Part shown: piece after piece, positions 26,350 to 36,868 of the stretch
Position numbering within the stretch: the stretch's first letter is position 1
Layout: the number at the start of each line of letters is the position of its first letter
Assembly (NCBI GenBank): GCA_003129525.1
Contig: CP029329.1
Span: forward strand, 3,780,001-3,844,000
Length of the DNA stretch: 64,000 nt
Source of the DNA: Clostridium beijerinckii
GTDB lineage: Bacteria > Bacillota > Clostridia > Clostridiales > Clostridiaceae
Direction: 5' to 3'
Translations under genes and position numbers: made by a program
Notes under the pieces: generated by a model
The model's database searches: none
Told to the model about the DNA's origin: nothing
The model's input: the letters and a program-made list of their open reading frames with translations, nothing else

Positions 26350-26883
26350 CTATAATGCTTTCTGAGTTCTAAATTCTCCAAACACATTATAAATATTTTT
26401 ATTTCTTGCTTTTGCCATTGCTTTCACTATTGCATATGATATCATACTATCAACACCGTGATGTAATATTGTTCCAACAGCTGTTACTATTAATAATTGA
26501 TAAACATTAAACCCTATAAAAGGTATTACAACTAACATTTCTAATATTCCATGAATAGGCGCTGTAATAATGGCTGCTTTAGTATAGCTTTTATTTTTCA
26601 TAATTATTCTTGCTCCAACATACCCTACAACAATATGTGTAGCTGCTCTTGCTACTACAGGCGCTGGTGTTCCCGATATCAAAAAGCCAATTGTAGATCC
26701 AATTCCAACTACAATTGCTACAGCTGGTGATATAAGCATTGCTAACATCATCGGTACATGTGCAGCTAGTGTTGCTGTAAATGGTGGAACAATAATCTTT
26801 AAGAATCCAAATTGAATAGGAATTATAATTGCGAGCGCTGTAAGTAACCCAGCATATACCATCTGTCTAATTTTATTATTCAT
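26350..26883 (-). CDS. ECF transporter S component, probably niacin-specific (NiaX-like)
   Basis: A 177-residue membrane protein with about six helices. The stretch AAHVPMMLAMLISPAVAIVV followed by GIGSTIGFLISGTPAPVVARAATH matches the NiaX family of vitamin-binding S components as I remember it. Such proteins capture the vitamin and join the shared EcfAA'T energising module, which is encoded elsewhere. GGGGGAAG precedes the ATG. The gene is monocistronic, with an inverted repeat 25 bases upstream that may be an operator. Family membership is good; niacin specificity is tentative. Confidence 0.75.
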   Translation of the reverse strand: MNNKIRQMVYAGLLTALAIIIPIQFGFLKIIVPPFTATLAAHVPMMLAMLISPAVAIVVGIGSTIGFLISGTPAPVVARAATHIVVGYVGARIIMKNKSYTKAAIITAPIHGILEMLVVIPFIGFNVYQLLIVTAVGTILHHGVDSMISYAIVKAMAKARNKNIYNVFGEFRTQKAL

Positions 26884-26907
26884 TTATTTTACTTCCCCCT
26901 TCTTAAC

Positions 26908-26927
26908 TGTATATACACTAGTATACA
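26908..26927. promoter_or_regulatory. Inverted repeat TGTATA-N8-TATACA upstream of NiaX-like gene
   Basis: TGTATA (26908-26913) and TATACA (26922-26927) flank eight bases, starting 25 bases before the start codon on the minus strand. Niacin genes in Firmicutes are often controlled by the NiaR repressor at sites near the promoter; whether this is one is inference. The remaining 26928-27162 shows no gene. Confidence 0.35.
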
Positions 26928-27162
26928 TTATTTATACCACCAAGTAAACATTCCACCCAAAAATTATGTATAATATGCGAAAATTAAATTTAAAAACTTT
27001 TATAATGTTGTATTTACAGCACACTGCTTTTATAATATAGTTGTCTTAATTAAATTATATAAAAGATTATAGATCACATTATTTTTATGTAATATATTCA
27101 TAGAATAAGTGAAACAAATACGTTTAGCATATGCTACACATATATACTAAGGAGATCGTAAA

Positions 27163-27969
27163 ATGGAAAAAATAAACATACTCGGCACTGGTTCTGCTAT
27201 GGTTACAAAGTGTTACAATACATGTTTAACTTTATCAAGAAATGATGAACATTTCCTTATAGATGCTGGTGGAGGTAATACCATACTATCTAATTTAGAG
27301 AAATCAAACATATCTATTAATCAAATACATAATATGTTCATATCACATAATCATAATGATCATATATTAGGCAGTGTTTGGGTTATTCGTGCTGTAGCTC
27401 AAAGTATATTAAATAATAAATATACTGGAAACTTAAATATTTATTGTCATGAAACTTCAATTACTGCAATAAGAGCAATTTGTTCTTTTGTTCTTCAAAA
27501 GAAATTCTTAAAGTTGTTTGATACTAGAATCTTATTTAATGGAATTGAGGACAACTATACAACTACCATATTAAATAGAACTACGACTTTTTTTGATATA
27601 CATAGTACTAAAGATCTTCAACATGGATTTAAAACAATATTATCAAATGGTAAATCTTTAACATTTTTAGGCGATGAACCTTACAGAGAAACTGTAAAAA
27701 TTTATAGTGAAAATGTAGATTATATATTTCACGAAGCATTTTGTCTTTATTCTCAAAGAGAAATATTTAAACCTTATGAAAAACATCATGCTACAGCAAA
27801 AGATGCATGTAAAAACGCTAAAGAACTTAATGTAAAAAATATTATTTTATATCATACTGAAGATAAAAATTTAGAAAATAGAAAAGATTTATATATAGCT
27901 GAAGGCAAAGAGGAATTTGATGGCAATATCTATATGCCTGATGATTTAGATGTAATAGACCTGGTATAG
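27163..27969 (+). CDS. MBL-fold metal-dependent hydrolase (RNase Z-like)
   Basis: A 268-residue metallo-beta-lactamase-fold protein. The dinuclear metal motif HxHxDH appears as HNHNDH at 62-67; further ligands are probably in FLGDEPY, FHEAFC and the final ILYHTED. The start (INILGTGSAMVTKCYNTCLT) is typical of the RNase Z / ElaC-like branch, but the protein is shorter and diverged, so it may cleave another phosphodiester or lactone. AAGGAGAT stands nine bases before ATG. It is monocistronic and converges with metH across a 200-bp foldback. Confidence 0.88.
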   Translation: MEKINILGTGSAMVTKCYNTCLTLSRNDEHFLIDAGGGNTILSNLEKSNISINQIHNMFISHNHNDHILGSVWVIRAVAQSILNNKYTGNLNIYCHETSITAIRAICSFVLQKKFLKLFDTRILFNGIEDNYTTTILNRTTTFFDIHSTKDLQHGFKTILSNGKSLTFLGDEPYRETVKIYSENVDYIFHEAFCLYSQREIFKPYEKHHATAKDACKNAKELNVKNIILYHTEDKNLENRKDLYIAEGKEEFDGNIYMPDDLDVIDLV

Positions 27970-28011
27970 ATTCCTAATGTCTATTTAAAATTATGCTCAA
28001 ATGTATATAAA

Positions 28012-28211
28012 ACCAGAAATGAAGGTCATGATTTTGCGGAGGTTTTCCATCAGAGTATTTAGCTGTAGATATTTCTTAAGTAGAAGTTGTTCCATTTCCG
28101 ATTGTCCTGAGTTTGCCTCAGGAGCATGCAGAAATGGGGACAACTTCTACTGCTAGAAATTCACAGTTAAATACTCCGTAAACCTAACAAATGCATGACC
28201 TTCATTTCGGT
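28012..28211. repeat. 200-bp foldback element (nested inverted repeats)
   Basis: Four nested arms pair across the element: ACCAGAAATGAAGGTCATG with its near-complement at 28194-28211; GAGTATTTAGCTGT (28053 onward) with ACAGTTAAATACTC; TAGAAGTTGT (28081 onward) with ACAACTTCTA; and an apical CCTGAG-CTCAGG hairpin at 28106-28122. It has no frame of note. It lies between converging genes, so it may end transcription from both sides. It looks like a miniature foldback transposon or a structured RNA. Confidence 0.75.
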
Positions 28212-28233
28212 AGTTTATACACTACACTTAATA

Positions 28234-30642
28234 CTACCCTAATATTTTTTTTGCAATTTCTACTGACTCTTTTGCATCTTTTGCATAGAAATCAGCTCCT
28301 ATTCTCTCCGCTGAATCTGGTGTTAGTACCGCTCCGCCAACAAATATTTTGCCCGCATATCCATTTTTTCTTAAAGCTTTTATTGTTTCTTCCATGCTTT
28401 TAACAGTTGTTGTCATAAGAGCACTTAATCCAACTAAAGAAACATTATGCTTTTTCACTTCTGAAACAACAGTTTCAATAGGTACATCTTTTCCTAAATC
28501 TATCATTTCATATCCATAGTTTTCCAAAATAACTTTTACTATATTCTTTCCTATATCATGAATATCACCTTTTACAGTTGCTACGATAATCTTGCCCTTT
28601 GATATAGACTCAGAATTACTCTTAGCTATTTCAGCTTTTAAAACAGTAAATGCATTTTTTACAGTTTCAGCAGCTTGTATTAATTGTGGTAAGAATAGTT
28701 CTCCCTTTTCATACTTATCTCCTACTACATCTAAGGCTGGAATTAAAAATTCATTAACTATTTCAAGTTCTTTATATTCCTTTAAAAGCTCTATAGTTGC
28801 TTGTTTTGCTTCTTCCTTTAACCCTTTAACAACTATATATTTCAAATCATGCTCTGAATTAGAATCATCTACATTATTTGAATTTTTGTTATTGGAAGCA
28901 ACGGTAACTTCTCTATTCAAGTCAATATTAGCATAATTTTCAATATAAACTTCTGCACTCTTATCGTGATTGTATAAAACATTATAAGAATGTATTACGC
29001 GAGTCATTCCATTTGCATTAGGATTCATTATAGGTAAATCTAAGCCATTTGCAAGTGCTAATGCTAAAAAGGTTTCATTTATTAATTCTCTATTTGGAAG
29101 TCCAAAAGATATATTTGAAACTCCAAGTACAGTTTTAACCCCTAATTTTTCCTTAACCATTCTTACAGCTTTTAGTGTTTCTTGAACTTCTTCTTGCTGT
29201 GCTGATGCCGTGAGTACTAAACAATCAATGAATATATCTTCCTTCTTTATTCCATATCCTGCCGCTCTATTTACAATCTTTTCTGCTATTGCAAATCTTT
29301 CTTCTGCTTTAGGTGGAATCCCTTTATCATCTAAAGTTAATCCAACAACACTTGCTCCATATTTTTTAACTAAAGGAAGTATTTTATCTAAAACCTTCTC
29401 TTCTCCATTCACAGAATTTAATATAGGTTTTCCATTATAATATCTAAGACCAGTTTCTATAGCTTCAGTATCTGAGGAATCTATTTGAAGAGGAGTATCC
29501 ATTATGCCCTGTATTTCCTTAACTATCTTATGCATCATTTTAGCCTCATCAATTTCAGGTAATCCTACATTAACATCTAAAATATGCGCTCCAGCTTCAA
29601 CCTGAGAAATAGCTTGTTTTAGAATATAATCTAAATCTTCATTTTTTAATGCTTCTTTAAATAGTTTCTTACCAGTTGGATTAATTCTTTCCCCTATAAT
29701 TCTTACTCCATCAATTCTTACAACTTTTGATGGTGTACAAATTGCAGAATAATTACTATTTTCTACTCTCTCAAGCTTTTTATCTTTTACTCTAAGGCAT
29801 AATTCTCTTATATAATCTGGAGTTGTTCCACAACAACCACCAATTACTCTAACACCAGAATGAATAAAACTACATAAAGTATCTGCGAATTCTTCTTTTG
29901 TAACATCATACTTTGTTTCATTTCCTATTGATAATGTTGGAAGTCCCGCATTAGGTTGAACCATTACAGGAATATGTGCTAAGCTACATATTCCTTCAAT
30001 AATAGGTTTTAATTGTTTTGGTCCAAGCGAACAATTGACTCCAAGTGCATCTACTCCCAGACCTTCTAGTACAAGTACCATAGCTTCGGGAGAACAACCT
30101 GTAAATGTTCGGGAATTTTCTTCAAAAGTCATTGTACAAAATACAGGTAATTCCGAATTTTCCTTTACAGCAAGTACTGCTGCCTTAAGTTCATATAAAT
30201 CAGTCATAGTTTCAAGTAAAATTAAATCTACTCCCGATTTAACACCTTGAACCACTTGACGTTTAAAAATTTCGTAAGCTCTATCAAAGCTTAGAGTTCC
30301 CATAGGTTCTAGAAGTTCTCCTATTGGTCCAATATCTAAAGCAATATATGTATTACCAATACCCTTTGCCTTTTTAGCAATTTCTACAGCAGCATCTACA
30401 ACTTTTTCAACTTCTAAATTACAAAGCTTTAATTTAAGTTCATTTGCTCCAAAGGTATTAGTTGTTATTACATTTGCTCCACTGTCTATATACTCTCTAT
30501 GAATTTCTTCTATTATAGATGGTTCATTTAAATTTAAAACTTCTGGATTCTCTCCAAGCTTTAAACCTTTTTTTTGAAGCATAGTCCCCATTGCTCCGTC
30601 AAATATTAATATGTTATCTTTTATATATTCCTTAAGCCCCAC
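28234..30642 (-). CDS. metH: Cobalamin-dependent methionine synthase lacking the reactivation domain
   Basis: An 802-residue enzyme. In order: homocysteine-binding barrel with zinc ligands (GVNCSLGP, GGCCGTTPDYI), methyltetrahydrofolate-binding domain (RIIGERINPTGKKLFKEALK), cobalamin cap (LLKEYKELEIVNEFLIPALD) and B12-binding domain with DIHDIGKN. It transfers methyl from 5-methyl-THF to homocysteine. The AdoMet-binding reactivation domain is absent and supplied by the gene just upstream. I choose GTG 30642 (GAGGG nine bases upstream, overlapping the upstream stop); ATG 30678 is an alternative. It lies under a SAM-I riboswitch. Confidence 0.94.
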   Translation of the reverse strand: MGLKEYIKDNILIFDGAMGTMLQKKGLKLGENPEVLNLNEPSIIEEIHREYIDSGANVITTNTFGANELKLKLCNLEVEKVVDAAVEIAKKAKGIGNTYIALDIGPIGELLEPMGTLSFDRAYEIFKRQVVQGVKSGVDLILLETMTDLYELKAAVLAVKENSELPVFCTMTFEENSRTFTGCSPEAMVLVLEGLGVDALGVNCSLGPKQLKPIIEGICSLAHIPVMVQPNAGLPTLSIGNETKYDVTKEEFADTLCSFIHSGVRVIGGCCGTTPDYIRELCLRVKDKKLERVENSNYSAICTPSKVVRIDGVRIIGERINPTGKKLFKEALKNEDLDYILKQAISQVEAGAHILDVNVGLPEIDEAKMMHKIVKEIQGIMDTPLQIDSSDTEAIETGLRYYNGKPILNSVNGEEKVLDKILPLVKKYGASVVGLTLDDKGIPPKAEERFAIAEKIVNRAAGYGIKKEDIFIDCLVLTASAQQEEVQETLKAVRMVKEKLGVKTVLGVSNISFGLPNRELINETFLALALANGLDLPIMNPNANGMTRVIHSYNVLYNHDKSAEVYIENYANIDLNREVTVASNNKNSNNVDDSNSEHDLKYIVVKGLKEEAKQATIELLKEYKELEIVNEFLIPALDVVGDKYEKGELFLPQLIQAAETVKNAFTVLKAEIAKSNSESISKGKIIVATVKGDIHDIGKNIVKVILENYGYEMIDLGKDVPIETVVSEVKKHNVSLVGLSALMTTTVKSMEETIKALRKNGYAGKIFVGGAVLTPDSAERIGADFYAKDAKESVEIAKKILG

Positions 30643-31315
30643 AACTTTCGCCCTCTTTTCTAAAGCTACAATTTTCATAATTACTACATTCTTTGCAGCT
30701 CTTTTTCTTCTTTTCAATTCCACCATTCACTATTCCTATTATTGCTGTAACAGATTTCCTCGGAAATAACAAATTGTTTTCTGATACTGTAAGTCCTATT
30801 TTCTTTTGAGCCTCGAGTGTCCTTAAGAAACTGTTTTGAACATCTAAAGGCAAATCTCCATAACCTGGGCTATATCTAAATGTTATATTCATTCCATCTA
30901 AAATAGCTTTTTCCTTAACATCATTTTCTAATATATCACAAACTTCTTCTACTGCTGTTGTAGCACAAGCATCTAATATGAGTGCTTTTGTTAAATTAGT
31001 TTTTTCATATAGTCTAGTTCTTTTTTCAACCTCATTGCCTAGTGTCACTGCCATTAATACACATTCTCTTGAATTCTTTAAATGCTCTTTAATATCTTTA
31101 CCCTTTAAAATCAAATTTGTAGTAATAACTTCTACTCCATCATCGCTTAACTTTATATTTTTATAACTATAAACAACTCTAGGTGTTATTACTTTTTTTA
31201 TTTCTTCTCTACATTCTTCAATAGTATTACATAGATTTTCATCTATGTCTTGACCTTTGTAACCAAGGTATCTAAGTACCTCTTCTTTATTTATCTCAAG
31301 TTCAAAAGCATCCAT
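30632..31315 (-). CDS. Methionine synthase reactivation-domain protein
   Basis: A 227-residue stand-alone protein equivalent to the C-terminal AdoMet-binding domain of MetH. Typical segments are ECVLMAVTLGNEVEKRTRLY, ILDACATTAVEEVCD and FRYSPGYGDLPLDVQ (the RFSPGYGxxP motif). It reductively remethylates inactive cob(II)alamin using S-adenosylmethionine. It ends with a Cys-rich tail (CKECSNYENCSFRKEGESCG). It overlaps metH by 11 bases, giving coupled translation, and is the first gene after the SAM riboswitch. Confidence 0.92.
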   Translation of the reverse strand: MDAFELEINKEEVLRYLGYKGQDIDENLCNTIEECREEIKKVITPRVVYSYKNIKLSDDGVEVITTNLILKGKDIKEHLKNSRECVLMAVTLGNEVEKRTRLYEKTNLTKALILDACATTAVEEVCDILENDVKEKAILDGMNITFRYSPGYGDLPLDVQNSFLRTLEAQKKIGLTVSENNLLFPRKSVTAIIGIVNGGIEKKKKSCKECSNYENCSFRKEGESCGA

Positions 31316-31490
31316 ACATCACTCACCACCTTATTTATATAGATCCCCAACACCTAAGTTGCACCTATTAAATCAAATTGATAATTAAATTTCCATAAGT
31401 AAACCTTCACTTTGAGTTTTTTTTCTATAACTTTTACTCTTCTTATATCTACTCCCCTCATTATTATAATATTTTAAGATTATTGTGTAA

Positions 31491-31650
31491 CCAAAAAAGC
31501 CTAAAGGTATTCCTTTAGGCTTATAAAAGCTTTTAAACACCTTATCTACCAGTTTTTACACTGCAGGATTTAGCACCATATATATTTTTATAAAAATACA
31601 TCGGTTGCTGGGTTTCTTCGGGCCAGTCCCTCCACCACTCTTGATAAGTT
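31491..31650 (-). promoter_or_regulatory. SAM-I (S-box) riboswitch
   Basis: Read on the minus strand from 31650, the sequence contains the S-box hallmarks: CTTATCAAGAGTGGTGGAGG, GACTGGCCC, GAAACCCAGCAACC, GGTGCTAAATCCTGC, and the closing GGTAGATAAG. It ends in a terminator: AAGCCTAAAGG pairs with CCTTTAGGCTT (31498-31522) before six T residues. High SAM should stop transcription of the downstream reactivation gene and metH. The start codon of the first gene is about 175 bases beyond the terminator. Confidence 0.97.
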
Positions 31651-31664
31651 CTTATATTTAATTT

Positions 31665-31693
31665 ATTATATATTATAAAATTTCATTTGTAAA
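31665..31693 (-). promoter_or_regulatory. Promoter of the SAM-riboswitch operon
   Basis: On the minus strand TTTACA (31693-31688) and TATAAT (31670-31665) are exactly 17 bases apart, placing the transcript start a few bases before the aptamer. Between here and the TagO-like gene (31694-31820) nothing notable is seen. Confidence 0.8.
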
Positions 31694-31821
31694 GATTTTA
31701 TTCTGACTTTAATCTCTGTTATTAAACCATGTTTTTATCATTACCTAGATGCTCAGTAAAAGCTAAATAATAGAAGTTCATAACATTTTTCCCCATCTTG
31801 ATAAAAGAAACTTGACTCACA

Positions 31822-31892
31822 AACCTTGCCTGAGTAAGTGATTCACACTAAATCACTTTTCAAAGAAAGTTAACTAACAAAATTAGTTAACT
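31822..31892 (-). terminator. Terminator and second hairpin after the TagO-like gene
   Basis: AGTTAACTAA and TTAGTTAACT form a 10-bp stem directly after the stop codon, followed on the minus strand by TTCTTTG. Next comes a hairpin, AAGTGATT with AATCACTT (about 31830-31855), similar to a block at 1013-1035. Confidence 0.65.
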
Positions 31893-31894
31893 CC

Positions 31895-32845
31895 TCATCT
31901 TTTTAATAATAATAAAACTATAGAAATCGCACTAAACATAAAGCTTATTAACATTATGTAATTTATAACTTGAACAGTAGAAAAACCTTTTTCTTCCAAC
32001 CTAAAATGTATTTGACTTCTATCTGCTTGATATACTGGTTTTCCTTCTGAAAATCTCTTGAAAATAACAAATAAATTGTCAAATATCGGTACAGCCAAAG
32101 CAAGTATTGGTATAAATAAACTCATAACAGTTGCTTGTTTAAATGCACCATCCAATGCTGTAATACTCAAAATAAATCCTAATAAATTTGCTCCTGAATC
32201 TCCCATGAATACTTTTGCCGGATATTTATTATAATATAAAAAACCTAAAATAGCCCCAGTTAATATTATTGATACTAATGCTGATTCAGATTGATTTAAT
32301 ATTATTGCTGCTAAAAAAAATGTTATAGCTGATATTAAAGATAATCCTCCTGCTAACCCATCCATTCCATCAGACCAATTTATTACAGTTGTTACACCGA
32401 ATATCCAAGTTATTGTGAGCCCAAATTGTATTGTCTGATTTAACTCAGTAAAATTACCTGTAATAGGATTAGTAAATCCTACAAAAACAATACCTGCCTT
32501 AAATACTAAAATTGCTGAAAATAATTGAACAACCAGTCTAGGGAATATAGGAAACTCTTTTCCTTTTGTTTTATACCAATCATCTATTAATCCAATTAAG
32601 ACAATCATAGTTGCTGCTATAAATACAGTTATCTGTTGATTTAAATCATCTCTTACAAATATAAAATAAGAGGTAAAAAAACCAATATATAAAGCTATCC
32701 CTCCACACAATGGGGTGGCCCTTTTATGTTGCTTTCTTTTATTGGGTTTGTCTGTAAAATGCAATTTGTTAGCTAGTTTCATAAGAAATGGCATGGTAAT
32801 TAGTGCAATTAAAAGTGAAACTATCATTGCTAATATATAATCCAT
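31895..32845 (-). CDS. Undecaprenyl-phosphate glycosyl-1-phosphate transferase (TagO/WecA-like)
   Basis: A 316-residue polyprenyl-phosphate sugar-1-phosphate transferase with about ten membrane helices. It moves GlcNAc-1-P (or a related sugar) from UDP onto undecaprenyl phosphate, the first step of teichoic acid or surface polysaccharide synthesis. Family motifs are GLIDDWY (Asp88-Asp89), NWSDGMDGLAGG (Asp159, Asp162; usually NxxDGxDGLA), FMGDSGANLLGF, and RSQIHFRL in the last cytoplasmic loop. AAGGAG lies upstream. It is monocistronic between the riboswitch unit and the V-ATPase operon. Confidence 0.92.
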   Translation of the reverse strand: MDYILAMIVSLLIALITMPFLMKLANKLHFTDKPNKRKQHKRATPLCGGIALYIGFFTSYFIFVRDDLNQQITVFIAATMIVLIGLIDDWYKTKGKEFPIFPRLVVQLFSAILVFKAGIVFVGFTNPITGNFTELNQTIQFGLTITWIFGVTTVINWSDGMDGLAGGLSLISAITFFLAAIILNQSESALVSIILTGAILGFLYYNKYPAKVFMGDSGANLLGFILSITALDGAFKQATVMSLFIPILALAVPIFDNLFVIFKRFSEGKPVYQADRSQIHFRLEEKGFSTVQVINYIMLISFMFSAISIVLLLLKR

Positions 32846-32991
32846 CTTTCCTACTCCTTAGTTAAGTCTATGGCAGTAAATTATATCCAACTCTTCCACT
32901 TTGGTTTACTTCCTATATGATTATACTATTAAAGATATTTTATATCAATTACAAATTTATTAAAGTTTGAATATAATATTTCACTTTAAAT

Positions 32992-33040
32992 AAAAAAAGT
33001 TGCCGTAAAATTATCTTTAAAAATCATTTTACAACAACCT
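32992..33040 (-). terminator. Terminator of the V-ATPase operon
   Basis: On the minus strand GTTGTTGTAAAAT pairs with ATTTTACGGCAAC, followed by seven T residues. It begins about 14 bases after the ntpD stop codon. Confidence 0.85.
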
Positions 33041-33053
33041 TTTCAAGTGAGAA

Positions 33054-33695
33054 TTAACCTCTTTGTTCAATCATGCTCTTAACTTTCATCAATCTAATTG
33101 TAGCCGCTCTTTCATTTTCATCTAATCTCATTCTAATATACTTTATAGTTTCTTGAAGATCTGGAATTGTTCTATATTCAAGAGCATTTACTCGTCTTCT
33201 AGTCTTCTCAATTTCATCAGCCATAAGTTGACAAGATTTTTCCACTTCTGCAAGTTCTAGAAGCTGTGGAAGAATTCCATATAGTTTAGAAAGCGTATCA
33301 TCAAGCTCTGAAGAGGTATTCGCAAATCCATAAGGATATATGCTTCCTTCATCTCCTTCAAACTGTCTCTTGAAATTCATTACCGGAACAGATACACTCA
33401 TTATATTTTTCTCTTTAACTTCAACTGTAATATGTTCTTTAGGATAAACAATAGCTTCTTCTAAGAATTCAGAACTCATTACAGCTCTTGCCATAACAAA
33501 ATCTTTTAGTGAACTTTGCAATTGTTCTTCCACTTCTTTTCTTAGTTTATTGTTATATTTAACAAGATTAATGAATTGTCTCATTAACTCATCTTGTTTA
33601 TCTTTTAAAAGTTTATGACTTCTAGTTGACGCTTGCAATGTCTTTTTTAATTTAGAGAGTTCCATTCTAGTAGGATTGATGTTTAACTTTGCCAT
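33054..33695 (-). CDS. ntpD: V-type ATP synthase subunit D
   Basis: A 213-residue coiled-coil protein, the central rotor shaft of the V1 sector. The N-terminal [20 protein letters not shown] and the C-terminal [20 protein letters not shown] followed by [13 protein letters not shown] are the subunit D signatures. It is the last gene of the operon, three bases after ntpB, and is followed by a terminator. Confidence 0.95.
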   Translation of the reverse strand: MAKLNINPTRMELSKLKKTLQASTRSHKLLKDKQDELMRQFINLVKYNNKLRKEVEEQLQSSLKDFVMARAVMSSEFLEEAIVYPKEHITVEVKEKNIMSVSVPVMNFKRQFEGDEGSIYPYGFANTSSELDDTLSKLYGILPQLLELAEVEKSCQLMADEIEKTRRRVNALEYRTIPDLQETIKYIRMRLDENERAATIRLMKVKSMIEQRG

Positions 33696-33698
33696 AGA

Positions 33699-35078
33699 CT
33701 ATTCTTCCTCTCTTGGCATGTATTTCTCAAGATATTCATCTCTGATTCTCTTAAGCTCAGATCTTGGAATCATCTTTAATAATTTCCATCCTAAGTTTAG
33801 AGTTTCTTCAATTGTTCTGTTTGTATTAAAGCCTTGTGACACATATTCTTCTTCAAAAGCTTCTGCAAATTTGGCTAATTTTTTATCAGTATCTGATAAA
33901 GCTGATTCCCCTAAGATTGCTGATAATTCTTTAGCTTGCTTACCTTGAGAATATGCTGCAAATAATTGATTCATAGTATCTGCATGATCTTCTCTAGTCT
34001 TGTTCTTACCAATACCCTTATCTTTAAGTCTTGAAAGTGATGGCAAAACATCTATAGGAGGCATTATACCCTTCTTATATAATTCTCTTGAAAGGATGAT
34101 TTGACCTTCTGTAATATATCCAGTTAAATCTGGAATTGGATGAGTTTTATCATCTTCAGGCATTGTAAGTATTGGAATTTGAGTTATTGATCCCTCTTTA
34201 CCTCTTATTCTTCCTGCTCTTTCATACAATGTAGAAAGGTCAGTATATAAATATCCTGGATATCCACGACGTCCTGGAACTTCTTTTCTAGCCGCTGAAA
34301 TTTCTCTTAATGCTTCCGCATAATTTGTAATATCAGTCATTATAACAAGAACTTGCATTCCTCTTTCATAAGCTAAATATTCAGCTGTTGTAAGTGCCAT
34401 TCTTGGTGTAGCTATTCTTTCTATAGCTGGATCAGATGCAAGGTTCATAAATAGAACTGATCTATCTATAGCACCTGTTGATTTAAATTCATCTACGAAA
34501 AATTGAGCTTCTTCAAAAGTAATACCTATAGCTGCAAATACAATTGCAAATTTAGAATCTGAATTTAAAACTTTTGCTTGTCTTGCAATTTGTGCTGCAA
34601 GTTGTGCATGAGGAAGTCCTGATGCTGAGAAAACAGGTAACTTTTGACCTCTAACTAATGTATTAAGTCCATCAATAGCTGAAACTCCTGTTTGAATAAA
34701 TTCTGATGGAAAATCTCTAGCCACAGGATTAATAGCTTCACCATTTATATCTAATCTTTTTTCTGGTATTATATCTGGACCATTATCATTAGCTCTACCC
34801 ATCCCATCGAAAACTCTACCTAACATATCTTCAGATACAGCAATTTCAAGTGGCTTACCTAAGAATTTAACTTTAGTTCCCTTTAAGTTTATACCAGTAG
34901 ATCCTTCAAATATTTGAACCATTGCTTTTGATCCATTAATTTCAAGAACTTTACCTCGCCGCATTTCACCAGTTTGGAGTTCTATTTCCACTAGTTCATC
35001 ATATTTAACACCTTCAACACCTTCAACAATCATCAAAGGGCCAACAACTTCTGTAACAGTTCTATACTCTTTAATCAT
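33699..35078 (-). CDS. ntpB: V-type ATP synthase subunit B
   Basis: A 459-residue regulatory nucleotide-binding subunit of V1. It starts with [20 protein letters not shown] and lacks a Walker A lysine, as expected for B subunits. [32 protein letters not shown] and [20 protein letters not shown] are conserved. It alternates with A subunits in the catalytic hexamer. Its start overlaps the end of ntpA by eight bases, so translation is coupled. Confidence 0.96.
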   Translation of the reverse strand: MIKEYRTVTEVVGPLMIVEGVEGVKYDELVEIELQTGEMRRGKVLEINGSKAMVQIFEGSTGINLKGTKVKFLGKPLEIAVSEDMLGRVFDGMGRANDNGPDIIPEKRLDINGEAINPVARDFPSEFIQTGVSAIDGLNTLVRGQKLPVFSASGLPHAQLAAQIARQAKVLNSDSKFAIVFAAIGITFEEAQFFVDEFKSTGAIDRSVLFMNLASDPAIERIATPRMALTTAEYLAYERGMQVLVIMTDITNYAEALREISAARKEVPGRRGYPGYLYTDLSTLYERAGRIRGKEGSITQIPILTMPEDDKTHPIPDLTGYITEGQIILSRELYKKGIMPPIDVLPSLSRLKDKGIGKNKTREDHADTMNQLFAAYSQGKQAKELSAILGESALSDTDKKLAKFAEAFEEEYVSQGFNTNRTIEETLNLGWKLLKMIPRSELKRIRDEYLEKYMPREEE

Positions 35079-36849
35079 TTGTTACCCCTCCTTTACTTAT
35101 AAGATCTTCAATTGCAACTTTTAAATCCACAAAAATTTGATCAATCTTATCTAAATCATCTTCGTGTACATATTTACTTCTTGCAATTCTATCTTTTAGC
35201 TCTTCAAGATTTAAAATATCCTTTAAGTAAACTCCGGCTGTAAGCGCTCTTTGAGCTTCTCTTTTATATCCCATAACAAGTTTTAACATCCTATATTGCT
35301 TATTTAATGATGTGTAAGTGTCAACTTCGTGGAAACTGTTTTGTTGCAGATAATCTTCTCTTATAGACTTAGCAACGTCAAGTTTTAATCTATCTTGTTC
35401 TGAAAGAGCATCAATACCAACAAGTCTTACAATTTCTTGAAGGCTAGACTCTTCTTGAAGCAAAGTCATAGCTTCTAATCTTAAGCTCCCAAAGTCTTCT
35501 GCAACATTTTCATTCATCCACTTATCTACCGTATCTGCATATAATGAATATGAACTTAACCAATTAATTGCTGGGAAATGTCTTTGATAAGCAAGTTGTG
35601 CATCTAGTCCCCAAAATACTTTTACAATTCTAAGTGTTGATTGTGAAACTGGTTCTGAAATATCTCCTCCTGGAGGCGATACCGCACCAATTGCTGTAAT
35701 CGATCCTGTTCTTTTATCATTACCTAAGCATTTAACCATTCCAGCTCTTTCATAGTATTCAGCAAGTCTTGATCCAAGATAAGCTGGATATCCTTCATCC
35801 CCAGGCATTTCTTCAAGTCTACCAGACATTTCTCTTAAAGCCTCTGCCCATCTCGAAGTTGAATCTGCCATGATTGATACTGAATATCCCATATCTCTGA
35901 AGTACTCAGCAATTGTAATACCTGTATATATTGAAGCTTCTCTAGCTGCAACTGGCATATTTGAAGTATTAGCTATAAGAACAGTTCTCTTCATTAAGCT
36001 TTCACCAGTCTTAGGGTCAATAAGTTCTGGGAACTCATTTAAAACGTCTGTCATTTCATTACCACGTTCTCCGCAACCAACATAAACAACTATTTGCGCA
36101 TCTCCCCATTTAGCAATTTGATGTTGAGTAACTGTTTTACCAGCTCCAAATGGACCTGGAATTGCAGCTGCTCCACCTTTCGCAACAGGAAAGAAAGTAT
36201 CTATAACTCTTTGTCCTGTAAGCATTGGTTCAACTGGATTGATTTTTGCTGCGTATGGTCTACCTTTTCTTACTGGCCATTTTTGCATTAAAGTTACTTT
36301 TCTATCACCATTTGCAGTTTCAACAACGCATATAGTTTCAGTAACTGTAAAATCTCCATCTTTGATTTCTTTAATCTTACCTTCAATACCGATTGGTATC
36401 ATTATTTTTTGTAAAACAACTGCTGTTTCTTGAACTGTTCCTATAACATATCCTTGAGATACTTTATCTCCAACCTTTGCAGTTGCTTTGAATCCCCATT
36501 TTCTAGTTCTATTTAATGATGGAACTGAGATACCTTTTTTTAAGAAATTAGACTGAGCTGCCTCCATAAATGCATCTAGTGGTCTTTGTATTCCATCAAA
36601 CATTGATTCAATAAGTCCTGGTCCAAGTTCAACGCTTAGTGGTTCTCCAGTGCTTGTAACTGGATCTCCAGGCCCTATTCCTGATGTTTCTTCATATACT
36701 TGGATTGATGCCTTATCACCTCTCATTTCGATGATTTCACCGATAAGTCCACTTTGTCCAACCTTACAAACGTCATATATATTAGCTTCATCCATACCTT
36801 CAGCAATTACTAAAGGTCCTGAAACCTTAATTATTTTTCCGGTTTTCAC
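35071..36849 (-). CDS. ntpA: V-type ATP synthase catalytic subunit A
   Basis: A 592-residue catalytic subunit. Walker A is PGPFGAGKT at 231-239; the long non-homologous insert specific to V/A-type A subunits lies at about 110-200. [19 protein letters not shown] and the Walker B region [20 protein letters not shown] are present. It hydrolyses or makes ATP at A-B interfaces. It is the seventh gene of the ntp operon. Confidence 0.97.
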   Translation of the reverse strand: MKTGKIIKVSGPLVIAEGMDEANIYDVCKVGQSGLIGEIIEMRGDKASIQVYEETSGIGPGDPVTSTGEPLSVELGPGLIESMFDGIQRPLDAFMEAAQSNFLKKGISVPSLNRTRKWGFKATAKVGDKVSQGYVIGTVQETAVVLQKIMIPIGIEGKIKEIKDGDFTVTETICVVETANGDRKVTLMQKWPVRKGRPYAAKINPVEPMLTGQRVIDTFFPVAKGGAAAIPGPFGAGKTVTQHQIAKWGDAQIVVYVGCGERGNEMTDVLNEFPELIDPKTGESLMKRTVLIANTSNMPVAAREASIYTGITIAEYFRDMGYSVSIMADSTSRWAEALREMSGRLEEMPGDEGYPAYLGSRLAEYYERAGMVKCLGNDKRTGSITAIGAVSPPGGDISEPVSQSTLRIVKVFWGLDAQLAYQRHFPAINWLSSYSLYADTVDKWMNENVAEDFGSLRLEAMTLLQEESSLQEIVRLVGIDALSEQDRLKLDVAKSIREDYLQQNSFHEVDTYTSLNKQYRMLKLVMGYKREAQRALTAGVYLKDILNLEELKDRIARSKYVHEDDLDKIDQIFVDLKVAIEDLISKGGVTND

Positions 36850-36868
36850 CTTTTCAACCCCTACCTTT

